DNA of 64,000 bases. Source: Armatimonas rosea (GTDB lineage: Bacteria > Armatimonadota > Armatimonadia > Armatimonadales > Armatimonadaceae). Below the pieces are notes generated by a model. It was not told the origin of the DNA, searched no databases, and was given only the letters and a program-made list of their open reading frames with translations. A program made the position numbers and the translations under genes. The DNA lies in assembly GCF_014202505.1 (NCBI RefSeq), contig NZ_JACHGW010000001.1:1302001-1366000 (forward strand), in the 5' to 3' direction. Within the stretch, counting starts at the first letter, position 1; every line of letters starts with the position of its first letter. Shown in pieces: positions 1 through 9,083 of the stretch.

Positions 1-322
1 GGCTAGCGATACTTCTGCTACCGCAGAGTTTTAATGAACACTTCGGACATGCCTTACTGGTCCAGAGCGGCCAAGTGGCTGTAGGGACGGTCATGAGTAT
101 CGAAAAAAGAATGGGTATGGTGAGATGGGAGAATCAGTGGATTTTGTGATTTCCTACGAATTCCAGATGGTGGAAGGAAAGCGAGTCAAAGGAGAGTGTA
201 CATCCGGTTGGCTGAGTCGCTTTCACGAAGGAGGGCCAATCCTGATTGTCTACTTGCCTGATGATCCTTCGCAAAATGAGCCTTTTCTGAACTTGACCCA
301 CGAGCCAGTCCAGACAGCGTGA
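1..322 (+). pseudogene. DUF3592-like protein, 5'-truncated by window edge and frameshifted
   Basis: The reading frame starting at base 3 is open from the window edge and gives a plausible protein end (…VAVGTVMSIEK), then stops at 147. The frame one base back continues from about 107 to the stop at 320-322 and carries …FVISYEFQMVEGKRVKG… and …VYLPDDPSQNEP. Joined, the two resemble a DUF3592-type domain: a turn-rich sheet with a late 'Y.P.dPs.n' motif. The frames meet at a run of six A at 103-108, so a one-base indel there (real or a sequencing error) explains the break. The family assignment comes from motif shape only. Function is unknown. Confidence 0.5.
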
Positions 323-374
323 GCTTGTGTTAAACTGTCCTCAACTCGCAATCGAACTCTGAGGAGCTTTTGTC

Positions 375-2054
375 ATGTCTGCACCGCCGCGCGATCTTGA
401 TACCCACCATCTGTTTTCCGCCCCCGCCACCCGCGAGGCGTGGGAGGCCCGTGCCAAGGAGATTCGGGAGCGGATTTTGTTCTCCTGCGGGCTCTGGCCG
501 CTGCCTAAGAAGACACCGCTACGGCCCACGGTGACCAGCACGGTCGAGCTTTCGGACATCACGATTGAGAACGTGGCGCTGGAGACCTTTCCGGGGTTCT
601 GGCTCTGTGGGAGCCTGTACAAGCCCAAGGGCGCGGGGCCATTTCCTGCGATTGCCAACATGCACGGGCACTGGGAAGACGGTCGCCTGCAGCGTGAAGC
701 CGATGTTCCCAAGGCACCGCCGGCACCGGGGGCACGTGGGGCGGGGAAGGCCGATCTCGTGGCGCTGGCGGCGAGCCTGGCGCGGCAGGGCTTTGTGGTC
801 TTCGCCTACGACATGCTGGGCTACAACGACACCGACCAGTTTGTGCACCGCAAGCTCGGGGCGAGCCTGGACCAGTGGCTCTGGGGCGTGAGCGAGCTGG
901 GTGTCCAGACCTGGAACAGTATTCGCGTTCTGGATTATTTACAGTCGTTGCCGTTTGTCGATAAGAAAAAGCTCGGCGCGACCGGGGCATCGGGCGGGGG
1001 CTCCCAGACCTTTCTGCTGGCTGCGGTCGATGACAGGGTGCAGGTGAGTGTTCCCGTGAACATGGTCTCGGCGTATATGCAGGGCGGCTGCAACTGCGAG
1101 AACGCGCCGGGCTTGAGGGTCGGGACGGATAATGTGGAGGTGGCGTCGGTGTTTGCGCCCAAGCCCCAGCTCTTTGTCTCCTGCACGGGGGACTGGACCA
1201 GCCACGTTCCCAGTGAGGAAGGCCCGGCGGCAAGGAAAGTCTACGAGCTCTACGGCAAGCCCGAGAACCTCCAGTGGGTGCAGTATAACTACGCCCACAA
1301 CTACAATGTCGAGAGCCGCGAGGCCATGTACGCCTTCTTCAAGAAGCACCTGCGCGGCGAGGTGGGGGAGAAAGAAAAGCCCCTGGAGCTCGACCCCAAG
1401 CAGCTCCGGGTCAAGCGCCCCGCCGGCAAGAGCGACACCGAGCTCCTGAGCGATCTGAAGCGCGAGCGTGCGGAGACGATGGCCGCCCTGCGCCAGAAGA
1501 ACGATAAAAAATCCCGTGAGGTCCTGCGCAAGGGGCTGGCACGGGCGCTGGCGGTGGACATCCCCAAGGCAAAGGGCAAGAGAGGCCGCGCCGACGAGCT
1601 GCGTGTGGTGGCGGGGCCGCTGGCACAGGAAAAGAGTGCCCTCTGGAAGGACTTTTTCTCCTGCTACAACCGCACTCCGCTGGGTGAGCAGGTGCAGACG
1701 GTTCTAAAAAACATGGCCGAGGCGAGCCAGGCGGGCGTGGGGAGCCTCACGCTGATCGGGGGGATCGAGGTGCTCCTGGCGCGTGCGGTGGCTCCCGATC
1801 TCTGCCCCGGCCCGACGGTCGTGGATTTAGGGGGCTTTGCCGCCGATGACGACGCGGCGTACCTGGAGCGGGCCTACGCGCCGGGGCTGCGGGGGATCGG
1901 GGGCCTGCATACGGCGGCGCTGCTGGCCAATAATAAACCACTGCTTCTGCACAACACGCAGCGAAAGTTTCGCGCGGAGAATATCACCTGTCGGCTGGAG
2001 CCGGAGAGACTAAGCGACGACGAAATCCGCGCGTGGCTTAAGAGTGTCGGGTAA
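375..2054 (+). CDS. Alpha/beta hydrolase, acetyl-xylan-esterase/dienelactone-hydrolase-like
   Basis: This 559-residue protein has an alpha/beta hydrolase fold spanning roughly residues 60-330. The segment 'NMHGHW' looks like the oxyanion region. 'GATGASGGGSQ' near residue 205 holds the nucleophile serine in a GxSxG-type elbow, and the histidine of 'YAHNYN' near residue 310 is a candidate catalytic base. The C-terminal 200 residues are Lys/Arg-rich and contain no motif I recognise. Similar bacterial proteins act on acetylated or methylated sugars, but the substrate here is not known. There is no clear signal peptide, so it is probably cytoplasmic. The ATG at 375 follows a GAGGAG ribosome-binding site. 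Confidence 0.75.
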   Translation: MSAPPRDLDTHHLFSAPATREAWEARAKEIRERILFSCGLWPLPKKTPLRPTVTSTVELSDITIENVALETFPGFWLCGSLYKPKGAGPFPAIANMHGHWEDGRLQREADVPKAPPAPGARGAGKADLVALAASLARQGFVVFAYDMLGYNDTDQFVHRKLGASLDQWLWGVSELGVQTWNSIRVLDYLQSLPFVDKKKLGATGASGGGSQTFLLAAVDDRVQVSVPVNMVSAYMQGGCNCENAPGLRVGTDNVEVASVFAPKPQLFVSCTGDWTSHVPSEEGPAARKVYELYGKPENLQWVQYNYAHNYNVESREAMYAFFKKHLRGEVGEKEKPLELDPKQLRVKRPAGKSDTELLSDLKRERAETMAALRQKNDKKSREVLRKGLARALAVDIPKAKGKRGRADELRVVAGPLAQEKSALWKDFFSCYNRTPLGEQVQTVLKNMAEASQAGVGSLTLIGGIEVLLARAVAPDLCPGPTVVDLGGFAADDDAAYLERAYAPGLRGIGGLHTAALLANNKPLLLHNTQRKFRAENITCRLEPERLSDDEIRAWLKSVG

Positions 2055-2116
2055 ACTGGGCTTGACCAAGGCTCTAAACTGTGATACTTTGTGTGCGAAG
2101 TTCTTTGTGAGGCAAA

Positions 2117-2902
2117 GTGAATCAGATGACGACCCTGGCCACCCGACCCATTACCATGTCTACCGTGCCCGCTAAATCGCTCCCCTACGACCCAGCCCCG
2201 GAGCGTCTGCCCCGCCATGTCGCCATTATCTGCGATGGCAACGGGCGCTGGGCCAAGGACCGGGGCCTGCCGCGCCTCTCTGGGCACTGGGAGGGCTACC
2301 AGAGTGTCCGTGAGGTCGTGCGTGCCGCCTCCGATATGGGGCTGGAAGCCCTCACCCTCTACGCCTTCTCCACCGAGAACTGGCGCCGCCCGCAACTCGA
2401 AACCGACGGTCTCATGCGGCTCTTTGTCGAAGGGGCGCGCCGCGAGCTCAAGGAGCTGCACGAGAACAATGTCCAGATGCGCTTCTCCGGCCGGCTAGAG
2501 GCACTCCCTGCCGATCTCCGAAAAGAGCTCAACCGCCACTGTGAGGTCACCAGCGCCAATACTGGGCTGATCCTCAATGTCTGCCTGAACTACGGCGGGC
2601 GCGCCGAGATTGTCGATGCCGCACGTCGCCTCGCCGAGAAAGTCGCGGCGGGTGAGCTCACTCCCGACCAGATCAACGACACGCTCTTTGAGCAGGAGCT
2701 CTACACCGCTGGGATGCCCGACCCGGACCTCTTGATCCGCCCCGCCGGGGACCTGCGCATCTCCAACTACCTCCTCTGGCAGATCGCCTACGCCGAGATC
2801 TACTTCACCCCCGTCCGCTGGCCCGACTTCCGCAAGACCCACCTCGAAGAAGCCATCGCCGAGTTCCAGCGCCGCGAGCGCCGCTTCGGTGGGCTGAAAT
2901 AA
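2117..2902 (+). CDS. uppS: Undecaprenyl diphosphate synthase (cis-prenyltransferase)
   Basis: The enzyme condenses farnesyl diphosphate with isopentenyl diphosphates to make the C55 lipid carrier for peptidoglycan and other wall polymers. Diagnostic motifs are present: 'CDGNGRWA' (catalytic Asp and diphosphate-binding loop), 'LYAFSTENWRRP', 'DLLIRPAGDLRISNYLLWQ' and a C-terminal 'RRFGG'. The 261-residue length is normal for the family. About 30 residues precede the conserved core, so the start is uncertain. The GTG at 2117 is taken here, with ATGs at 2126 and 2156 as alternatives. No partner genes of the isoprenoid pathway are adjacent. Confidence 0.95.
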   Translation: MNQMTTLATRPITMSTVPAKSLPYDPAPERLPRHVAIICDGNGRWAKDRGLPRLSGHWEGYQSVREVVRAASDMGLEALTLYAFSTENWRRPQLETDGLMRLFVEGARRELKELHENNVQMRFSGRLEALPADLRKELNRHCEVTSANTGLILNVCLNYGGRAEIVDAARRLAEKVAAGELTPDQINDTLFEQELYTAGMPDPDLLIRPAGDLRISNYLLWQIAYAEIYFTPVRWPDFRKTHLEEAIAEFQRRERRFGGLK

Positions 2903-2949
2903 CGCCGAATAGAATTAGGCGTCTACAGTGGCTTCGTTCCTCAGCCGCA

Positions 2950-3085
2950 AAGCCCGTGCCGGGCTACCAATACTAGCCCCCTTCGCTTGCCGGAGGGGGT
3001 CGGCGGTGGTGCTGTCGGGGGGAGGCTAGCCCGGAACGGGCTTCGCGGCGGTACGCCACTGCAGACGCCGATTTTCAATCGGCGG
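2950..3085. repeat. Composite intergenic palindromic repeat (families B and C)
   Basis: The gap between uppS and the Uma2 gene is filled with hairpin-forming repeats. Bases 2995-3022 (family B core) match, inverted and with two differences, 18657-18684. Bases 3028-3085 (family C) match 32347-32404 at 47 of 58 positions and form three successive hairpins. Bases 2950-2966 are an inverted copy of the first family C hairpin. The element ends 12 bases before the Uma2 start codon. Confidence 0.8.
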
Positions 3086-3097
3086 TAAAATAACCGC

Positions 3098-3595
3098 ATG
3101 AGCAGCGTTGAGGAGGCGATACGGCTGGGCGAGGCGAGTGGTGTCCGGCTGGAAGTGGCGGGCGGCATCACGACCTGGGAGGCATTCCCCTCGGTGCGTC
3201 ATCAGCGAGCCGTGGACCGGATTCGTGCCTCGATCCAGCCTGCCGCCACCCCCATCACCGACTGTGGCTGCGTCCACTACGCCGATATCTATATCCAGTT
3301 CCCCGATGGCTCGCTCAAGCGCCCCGATATCGCGATTTTCTGCGGTGAGCCCGAGGAGCAGACCACGGCGGTCACCATGCTCCCCGAGGCCGTGATTGAG
3401 ATTGTCAGCCCGGACTACGAAGGCAAGGACCTCAGTGTGGGCGTACCGTTTTTCCTGCGCCAAGGCATCAAGGACGTGATTGTCTTCGATCCCGCCACAG
3501 GCGAAGTCCGTCACTTCCGCCCCAGTCACTCCGAGCAGCGCTACACGTCGCCACAGAGCATCGCACTCACCTGCGGTTGCACCGTCACGGTCTGA
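3098..3595 (+). CDS. Uma2 family (PD-(D/E)XK-like) putative endonuclease
   Basis: This 165-residue protein matches the Uma2 family, a PD-(D/E)XK nuclease-fold group abundant in cyanobacteria, Chloroflexi and Armatimonadota. Visible motifs are 'KRPDIAIF' (metal-binding Asp), 'EIVSPDYEGKDL' (Glu plus the following Lys of the E-x-K motif) and 'RQGIKDVIVFDPATGEV'. The biological role of the family is unsettled. The start codon follows a palindromic repeat and lacks an obvious Shine-Dalgarno sequence. The HEAT-repeat gene begins one base after its stop, so the two are probably co-translated. A second Uma2 gene lies at 53731. Confidence 0.85.
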   Translation: MSSVEEAIRLGEASGVRLEVAGGITTWEAFPSVRHQRAVDRIRASIQPAATPITDCGCVHYADIYIQFPDGSLKRPDIAIFCGEPEEQTTAVTMLPEAVIEIVSPDYEGKDLSVGVPFFLRQGIKDVIVFDPATGEVRHFRPSHSEQRYTSPQSIALTCGCTVTV

Positions 3596-3596
3596 T

Positions 3597-5138
3597 ATGG
3601 ATGATGAGGCACTTCTCGAAATTCTAAGTCGCGAGCACGACTACGATCACCAGTGGCTTGTGGCAGCAATTCTAGGAGCCCGTGGCGATGTCGAGACTAT
3701 CCCGTTACTCCTGGAAAAAATGCCTAGTGAGTATGCAATACGCGCCTTGCGGCTGATGGGTGAGCAAGGTATCGAGGCTCTCTTAGAACTAAGCCCTGTT
3801 TTCACCCTTCGCACTTTTGCAGCATTTCCTCATCCAAGGGCAGTCAATTTGTTAAAACGCCACCATGCCTTCTTCCAGCGTTTTGGTGATTTTCGAGACA
3901 GAGATAGTCGCACGGTGCTTTTGAAACAGTTTGGTGTGGAAGTTTTTCCGGCTCTGACCAACTTTTTGCGGGAGACGAAAAGTCACGTTTACGATCTGAG
4001 AGAGATTGTTACGGTGCTCCGTGAGGTTGTGCCGCTTCCCTGGCCTGCGGAGCTGATGCAACTGCTAAACAAGCACCTTCCTCCTGATGATCCTGCGGAA
4101 TGTCGTGCTGCGATCCGGCACTATCTGGACGGTGTGGAAACAGAAGACGATGATCTGCTCTGGCTCGCAGCCGATGTTTTGGGGAGACAGAAAGACCATG
4201 AGGCAATCCCACTTCTTTTTGAGGTTCTGGAGATGGGCAAGGGCGATGCCCTCCTGGCAAAACAGGCGATCTGGGCACTAGGGGAGATCGGCGATTCTGA
4301 GGTTCTGCCACGCTTACGTGCGCTTCAGCCTCGCTGGAAGGAGCGTGTACCGCCTTTTGACCAGCTCAACCGTGAAGACCGAGTCGGGGTGCAAGTGGAG
4401 TTAGCACTGGCGCTGGCGAAGCTCAAGGCACCCGAGGCACAAGATGCGATGCTGGAGTGCCTGCCTTATTATGATGACCTTGACTGGGGAGCCTCGTCCA
4501 CGGAAGGGTTTGTCTTACTTGGCCCTGAGGTCGTGGAGCCGCTTCTAAAAGCTCTCAAGAGCAAAAAACCGACGCTGATTATTGGTGCAGTTCTGGCTTT
4601 ACAAGCACGTAAGGAGCCGATGGCAGTAGAGCCGCTGATTCGGCTCTTAAGTTATCGCCACAAGACCTGGGAGGATGGGGTTATTGGTTACGTGGCAGCA
4701 GCTCTTGGGGCACTGGGCGACATGCGAGCGGCAGTTCCGCTTGCCGCTTTGTTAGACGATATGCGGTGGGGGATAAAGTGGAGTGTTCGGCAGGCGTTAG
4801 TAACCTTGGCAATCCCCGAAATTGTCGAGCCTCTTGCAGAGCACACCACAGGAACCGATGCCTGGGTGGTGGACTACGATATTCTTCAGGTACTTGCAAA
4901 ACTGGGAGAAGTAGCCCATGAGCCGCTACGACACCAGCTTCGCTCTGAAAACGCAAGCACACGCCAAGCCGCCGCACTAGCGCTTGCTTGGCTCCGTGTG
5001 GAGACAGCCAGAGACGAACTCACCCAGCTTGCGACAACCGAGGAAGATTCTGAGGTTCGTGAAGCTGCGACGCTTGCAGTCGCGTATCTGAGCCAACCGC
5101 CCCCTGCTGCGCTTGAAACACGCTTCTCCCCGTACTAA
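3597..5138 (+). CDS. HEAT-repeat protein
   Basis: This 513-residue protein is built mostly of paired helices of HEAT or PBS-lyase type, for example 'LLAKQAIWALGEIGDSEVLPRLR' split over residues 215-240 and similar units to the C-terminus. There is no signal peptide and no enzymatic motif, so it is likely a cytoplasmic protein-interaction scaffold. The ATG at 3597 starts one base after the Uma2 stop. An upstream in-frame start at 3480 would lie inside the Uma2 gene and is not preferred. Codon use is somewhat less GC-biased than the flanking genes. The role is unknown. Confidence 0.8.
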   Translation: MDDEALLEILSREHDYDHQWLVAAILGARGDVETIPLLLEKMPSEYAIRALRLMGEQGIEALLELSPVFTLRTFAAFPHPRAVNLLKRHHAFFQRFGDFRDRDSRTVLLKQFGVEVFPALTNFLRETKSHVYDLREIVTVLREVVPLPWPAELMQLLNKHLPPDDPAECRAAIRHYLDGVETEDDDLLWLAADVLGRQKDHEAIPLLFEVLEMGKGDALLAKQAIWALGEIGDSEVLPRLRALQPRWKERVPPFDQLNREDRVGVQVELALALAKLKAPEAQDAMLECLPYYDDLDWGASSTEGFVLLGPEVVEPLLKALKSKKPTLIIGAVLALQARKEPMAVEPLIRLLSYRHKTWEDGVIGYVAAALGALGDMRAAVPLAALLDDMRWGIKWSVRQALVTLAIPEIVEPLAEHTTGTDAWVVDYDILQVLAKLGEVAHEPLRHQLRSENASTRQAAALALAWLRVETARDELTQLATTEEDSEVREAATLAVAYLSQPPPAALETRFSPY

Positions 5139-5166
5139 CGCTCCAGGCACGGGGTAAAATAGCGGC

Positions 5167-6570
5167 ATGCTGACCCGCCGTGTTTTCCTCGCCGCCACTC
5201 TTGCCCTTGCCGCGCTGCCTGCGTGGGCGCAAGACAAGCTCGATCTGACGATTCTCCACACCAACGACCTGCACGGGCACACGCTACCCTTTGCCTACAC
5301 GGAGCCGGAGCGTAGCAAGGACGAGCAGCCGTCGGTGGGGGGCGCGGCGCGGCGGGCGACTCTGATTCGGGAGCTGAAGAAAAAGGCGAAGAACCCGGTC
5401 ATGGTGATCGACCTGGGCGATGTGGCGACCCGTGGGCCGCTGACCAATGCCTACGAGGGGATCGCGGATATCGAGGCGCTCAACGCGACGGGCTACGATA
5501 TCGGGACGATCGGCAACAATGAGTTCAAGCTGAAAGATGCCGCCGAGCGCTTCGATGCCGCCGGGGCGCAGAACGCGCTGCTGCAAGTGCTGCGCCGCTC
5601 GCACTTTCCCTGGGTCTGTGCTAATGCGGGTGTCGGGGAGGCGGCCAAGGGCGAGCTGATTCCGGGTGTCCATCCCTATCTGGTGCGCGAGATCAACGGC
5701 GTCCGCGTGGGCTTTCTCGGGCTGACCGCACCACGCTCCAATGGCTATCCGCAAGTGAAGGGCTGGTGGGTGGGCGATCCGGTCGAGGCCGCGAAGAAGT
5801 GGGTGCCGATTGTTCGGAAAAACTGCGATGTGCTCGTGGCACTGACCCATGTGGGTGTGGATGACGATAAGAAAATCGCGGAGGTGCCGGGGATCGATGC
5901 GATTGTGGGCGGGGACTCGCACACGTTTCTGTACAAGGCAGTCGAGGTGAATGGGGTCCCGATTGTCCAGACCGGCGAGTTTGGGGTGAACCTGGGCAAG
6001 TTCGACCTGCACTTTGCCAAAACACCTGCCGGTGGCTGGAAGCTGGCGAGCTATGACTACGCCTTGCTTCCCATTACCTCTAAGCTCAAAGAGGCAAGAG
6101 ATGTCAAAGCCGTAGCCGATGCCTACGCCGCGCCGCTGAAAAATGGCCCCGGAGTGCTCTTGCCAAAGCGCTTTCTGGGAGCCACCCCCGACGAGCGCAC
6201 GCGGCGCACGAGCGAGGCGGTGGCCTTGGCGCTGGCAAAGGCAACCAACGCCGAGATTGGCCTGCACGTCGAGGGCGATGGCTTCTTCGATGTCTTCCGC
6301 ACCGCGACGCTCACCCGCTACGATATCTGGGCCGTGATGCCCTTCAAGAACAAAGTCGCCACGCTCACGATGACCGGCGCGGAGCTGGCCGAGCTGAAGC
6401 AGAAGAACAAGGGCCTGATCCTGAGTGCCCCCGCAAGTGACCCCACCAGGCTCTACACGGTTGCACTGGTGGACTTCACGGCCACAGGGACGCTCAAGCT
6501 AGACGCGAGCCGCCTGAGCGTCGGTGGGGACCTGCGTGAGGCCGTGATCGCGGGCCTCGGAAAGCTCTGA
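5167..6570 (+). CDS. 5'-nucleotidase/UDP-sugar hydrolase-family metallophosphoesterase, secreted
   Basis: A signal peptide (MLTRRVFLAATLALAALPAWA) precedes a calcineurin-like phosphoesterase domain at about residues 25-270. Visible motifs are 'ILHTNDLHGH', 'VIDLGDVATRGP', 'ALTHVGVDDD' and 'GGDSHTFL'. A C-terminal 5'-nucleotidase domain follows at about 310-467 ('TLTMTGAEL'). The family hydrolyses extracellular nucleotides or UDP-sugars. The motif normally written GNHE reads GNNE here ('TIGNNEF'), so the usual catalytic histidine is replaced. The protein may therefore have altered or lost phosphoesterase activity. It is a single gene with no operon partner. Confidence 0.85.
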   Translation: MLTRRVFLAATLALAALPAWAQDKLDLTILHTNDLHGHTLPFAYTEPERSKDEQPSVGGAARRATLIRELKKKAKNPVMVIDLGDVATRGPLTNAYEGIADIEALNATGYDIGTIGNNEFKLKDAAERFDAAGAQNALLQVLRRSHFPWVCANAGVGEAAKGELIPGVHPYLVREINGVRVGFLGLTAPRSNGYPQVKGWWVGDPVEAAKKWVPIVRKNCDVLVALTHVGVDDDKKIAEVPGIDAIVGGDSHTFLYKAVEVNGVPIVQTGEFGVNLGKFDLHFAKTPAGGWKLASYDYALLPITSKLKEARDVKAVADAYAAPLKNGPGVLLPKRFLGATPDERTRRTSEAVALALAKATNAEIGLHVEGDGFFDVFRTATLTRYDIWAVMPFKNKVATLTMTGAELAELKQKNKGLILSAPASDPTRLYTVALVDFTATGTLKLDASRLSVGGDLREAVIAGLGKL

Positions 6571-6572
6571 AG

Positions 6573-6672
6573 CCCCCTAACCCCCGTGCAACGGGGGGAA
6601 TACAAGGAATCCGATTCCTCATTGTCCCCCCGCCCGGGTACCCCGCGAAGCGAGGGTGGTGGGGTTAGGGGG
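6573..6672. repeat. Long palindromic intergenic element, family A copy 1
   Basis: Perfect 12-bp arms CCCCCTAACCCC (6573-6584) and its complement (6661-6672) enclose an inner hairpin at 6581-6597 and the palindrome GGAATCCGATTCC (6606-6618). The right arm contains the TAA stop of the GH95 gene (6665-6667). A second copy with the same core lies at 51004-51084 and a shorter relative at 28494-28542. It sits between convergent genes and may also terminate transcription. Confidence 0.8.
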
Positions 6673-8896
6673 TAATCACCACAGCCTTTCCGGCGGGGAG
6701 CGTGATGAGCTTGGTGTGCTCGGAGCGCTGGACGCGGACGGGGATCTTTAGTGTGTGGCTCGCGACGAGGGTCGCTTGGGTGAGCCTGCCGTCTTCCCAG
6801 GCGAGCGAGGTCACTGTGATCCCCCCGCGCGCCCGCAGGCCCGTGACACTGCCCGATTTCCAGTCTGGGGGGAGGGCGGGGAGTAGGTGCACCTCGTAGG
6901 CGTGGCTCTGGAGCAAGCACTCCGCCATCCCCGCCGTACCGCCGAAGTTACCGTCGATCTGGAACGGCGGGTGCGAGTCAAAGAGATTGGGGAGCGTGCA
7001 CTTGGTCAACAGGGCTTGCAGGTGCTCTTGGGCCGCCTTGCCGTCCTCGAAGCGCGCCGCCAGGCAGAGCAGCCACGCGCGGCTCCAGCCTGTGTGCCCG
7101 CCGCCGTGGGCAAGCCGCGCGGTGATGGTTTTCTTCAGTGCTTCGGCGAGCTCGGGGGTGCCCCGGAGCGTGATGGCGTTGCCGGGGTAGAAGCCGTAGG
7201 CGTGGCTAATGTGCCGGTGACCGGGCTCGGGCTCGTCGTAGTCCTCCTGCCACTCCTGGAGGCGGCCATCACGGGGGGAGACACAGAGGGGGGCAAGGCG
7301 GTTTAGCGCCCGCTCTAGCTCCTGCTGAAAGCCATCGTCGATACTGAGTAGCTGCGCCACGGCGAGCGTGTTCTCCCAGCACTCGCGCGTGATTTGCAGG
7401 TCCATGGTCGCGCCGTAGGTGAACCAGGACTCCTCGCCGGACTTGGTGCGGAACTTATTCTCGGGCGACTGCGACGGGCACAGGGTGAGCTTGCCCTTGG
7501 GGCCGGTGACCGCAAAGTCCAGCAGAAACTCCGCTGCGCCCTTGAGGGTGGGGTAGATGCGCTTCAGGTGCTTCTGCTTCTCCGGGGCGAAGCGCCAGTG
7601 CTCAAAGAGGTGCTGACAGAGCCACGCCGCGCCCATCGGCCAGAGCCCCCAGATGCCGTCTGCGGGTGCGACAAACCCAAAGATATCGGAGAGGTGGTGC
7701 ACCACCCAGCCGCGCTTGAGGCCGTAGTGTTTCTGAACCAGCTCTTTCCCCGGCGCGACCAGGCTCTCGGTATAGGCAAAGAGTGCCTCGTGGCAGTCCG
7801 AGAGGCTGGTCACCTCGGCGGGCCAGTAGTTCATCTGGAGGTTGATATTGGTGTGGTAGTCGCTGTTCCACGGTGCCTTCATGTGCTCGCACCAGAGCCC
7901 TTGCAGGTTCGCGGGCAGGTTCTCTGGGCGGGAGCTGGCGATCAGCAAGTAGCGTCCGTAGTGGAAGTAGAGCGCCGCCAGGCCGGGATCGTCGCTGTGG
8001 AGCGTAAGGCGCTGGTCGGTGGGGAGCTTGGGGTGCGCGGAGGGAAGACTGAACGCCACCCGGCGAAAGAGCCGCTGGTGCTCGACCTGGTGCCGCGCCT
8101 GAAGCTCGCTGGTCGGGCGGTGGAAGGCTGTCTCCAGGGTCGTCTGCGCGTCCTCCGGGTTTCGACCTTGCCAGCTCGTGCGTGCCGTGAGAAAGAGGGT
8201 CACCACGGTCGCATCGACAATCTGGATCGTGTCGTCGGTTGCCTTGACCAGGCCGCCCTCGACCCGGGCGCGGACAAAGCAGGCAAAGTGCAGCCCCTTG
8301 CCGTCGCGCTCAAGCTGCCCGCGCAGGGCCAGGCTATCGCGCCCCGTGGCCTTCACCTCCAGGGTCTGGTTGGCGTCTTTGGCTGCGCGGGTCAGGCGAA
8401 TCTTGAGGTTCAGGCTCTCGGGCGTGTCGGTGTGGAAGCGGACAATCAGGACATCGTCGGGGGCGCTGGCAAAGACCTCACGGGTGAAGCGCGTGCTCTT
8501 GGCGGTAAACGCCGTGCTGGCGACCGCGGTGTCTAGATCTAGGGCGCGGCGGTAGTTTTTTGTCGGGCCGGGAAGGGCCTGCTCGATAAACAAGTCCCCC
8601 AGGCTCTGGTAGGAGTGGATGCGCTCCGGCACGCCTAAAAGCGCGTCTTTACAGAGCGCCTCCGCCTCGTGGTGCTTGCCGGCAAAGATCAGCTTGCGCA
8701 CCTCAGGGAGCGCGGCCTTTGCCTTGGGATTGTGCCGGTCTTGTGCGTAGCCGTCCCAGAGCGACTCCTCGTTGAGCTGGATTCGCTCGTGCTCTATGCC
8801 CCCAAAGACCATCGCCCCGAGGCGCCCATTGCCCACGGGAAGGGCCGCGTTCCAGTCCGCGGCGGGCTGCTCGTACCAGAGAGTTGTTTCCTGCAT
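6665..8896 (-). CDS. Glycoside hydrolase family 95 alpha-L-fucosidase-like
   Basis: This 743-residue protein has the GH95 layout: an N-terminal beta domain that opens '[19 protein letters not shown]' and 'LNEESLWDG', an (alpha/alpha)6 barrel in the middle ('[22 protein letters not shown]', seen in two parts), '[19 protein letters not shown]' near residue 650 and a C-terminal beta domain. The family removes terminal fucose or galactose from glycans with inversion. I see no signal peptide, which would place it in the cytoplasm unless the start is further upstream. The ATG at 8896 lies 187 bp from the divergent PEP-CTERM gene. Confidence 0.88.
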   Translation of the reverse strand: MQETTLWYEQPAADWNAALPVGNGRLGAMVFGGIEHERIQLNEESLWDGYAQDRHNPKAKAALPEVRKLIFAGKHHEAEALCKDALLGVPERIHSYQSLGDLFIEQALPGPTKNYRRALDLDTAVASTAFTAKSTRFTREVFASAPDDVLIVRFHTDTPESLNLKIRLTRAAKDANQTLEVKATGRDSLALRGQLERDGKGLHFACFVRARVEGGLVKATDDTIQIVDATVVTLFLTARTSWQGRNPEDAQTTLETAFHRPTSELQARHQVEHQRLFRRVAFSLPSAHPKLPTDQRLTLHSDDPGLAALYFHYGRYLLIASSRPENLPANLQGLWCEHMKAPWNSDYHTNINLQMNYWPAEVTSLSDCHEALFAYTESLVAPGKELVQKHYGLKRGWVVHHLSDIFGFVAPADGIWGLWPMGAAWLCQHLFEHWRFAPEKQKHLKRIYPTLKGAAEFLLDFAVTGPKGKLTLCPSQSPENKFRTKSGEESWFTYGATMDLQITRECWENTLAVAQLLSIDDGFQQELERALNRLAPLCVSPRDGRLQEWQEDYDEPEPGHRHISHAYGFYPGNAITLRGTPELAEALKKTITARLAHGGGHTGWSRAWLLCLAARFEDGKAAQEHLQALLTKCTLPNLFDSHPPFQIDGNFGGTAGMAECLLQSHAYEVHLLPALPPDWKSGSVTGLRARGGITVTSLAWEDGRLTQATLVASHTLKIPVRVQRSEHTKLITLPAGKAVVITP

Positions 8897-8925
8897 CTTG
8901 CCCTGAGTGTACCGGATTCTACGTC

Positions 8926-8941
8926 TGGCACGGTTTTTGCT
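8926..8941 (+). promoter_or_regulatory. Sigma-54 (-24/-12) promoter for the PEP-CTERM gene
   Basis: The sequence TGGCACG-GTTT-TTGCT is an exact match to the sigma-54 consensus, with GG at 8927-8928 and GC at 8939-8940 separated by ten bases. Transcription would start near 8952, leaving a leader of about 130 nt before the ATG at 9084. rpoN itself is encoded at 32418-33830. The expected enhancer-binding activator is not in the window. Confidence 0.8.
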
Positions 8942-9083
8942 TTCCCCGAAAAGTGCTTATGAGATTTTGCTGCAGGAATCTATATAAAGAATTCTCATCG
9001 GCTTCCAATAATGGAGAAGGCAGGATTAGGCGTGGGGTTTGTGCCAACTCTGCCTCTCTGCGCTAGAAAAAAGGACGTAAACC

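Noticed and set aside
103-109. A AAA AAG string as a programmed -1 frameshift site
   Set aside because: The zero-frame codons are GAA AAA AGA, so the heptamer is not in the slippery register. A simple indel in the A6 run explains the break.
7394-8536. 380-codon open frame on the plus strand opposite the GH95 gene
   Set aside because: It lies wholly antisense to a strongly conserved gene, its translation is low-complexity and it arises from GC-rich third positions.
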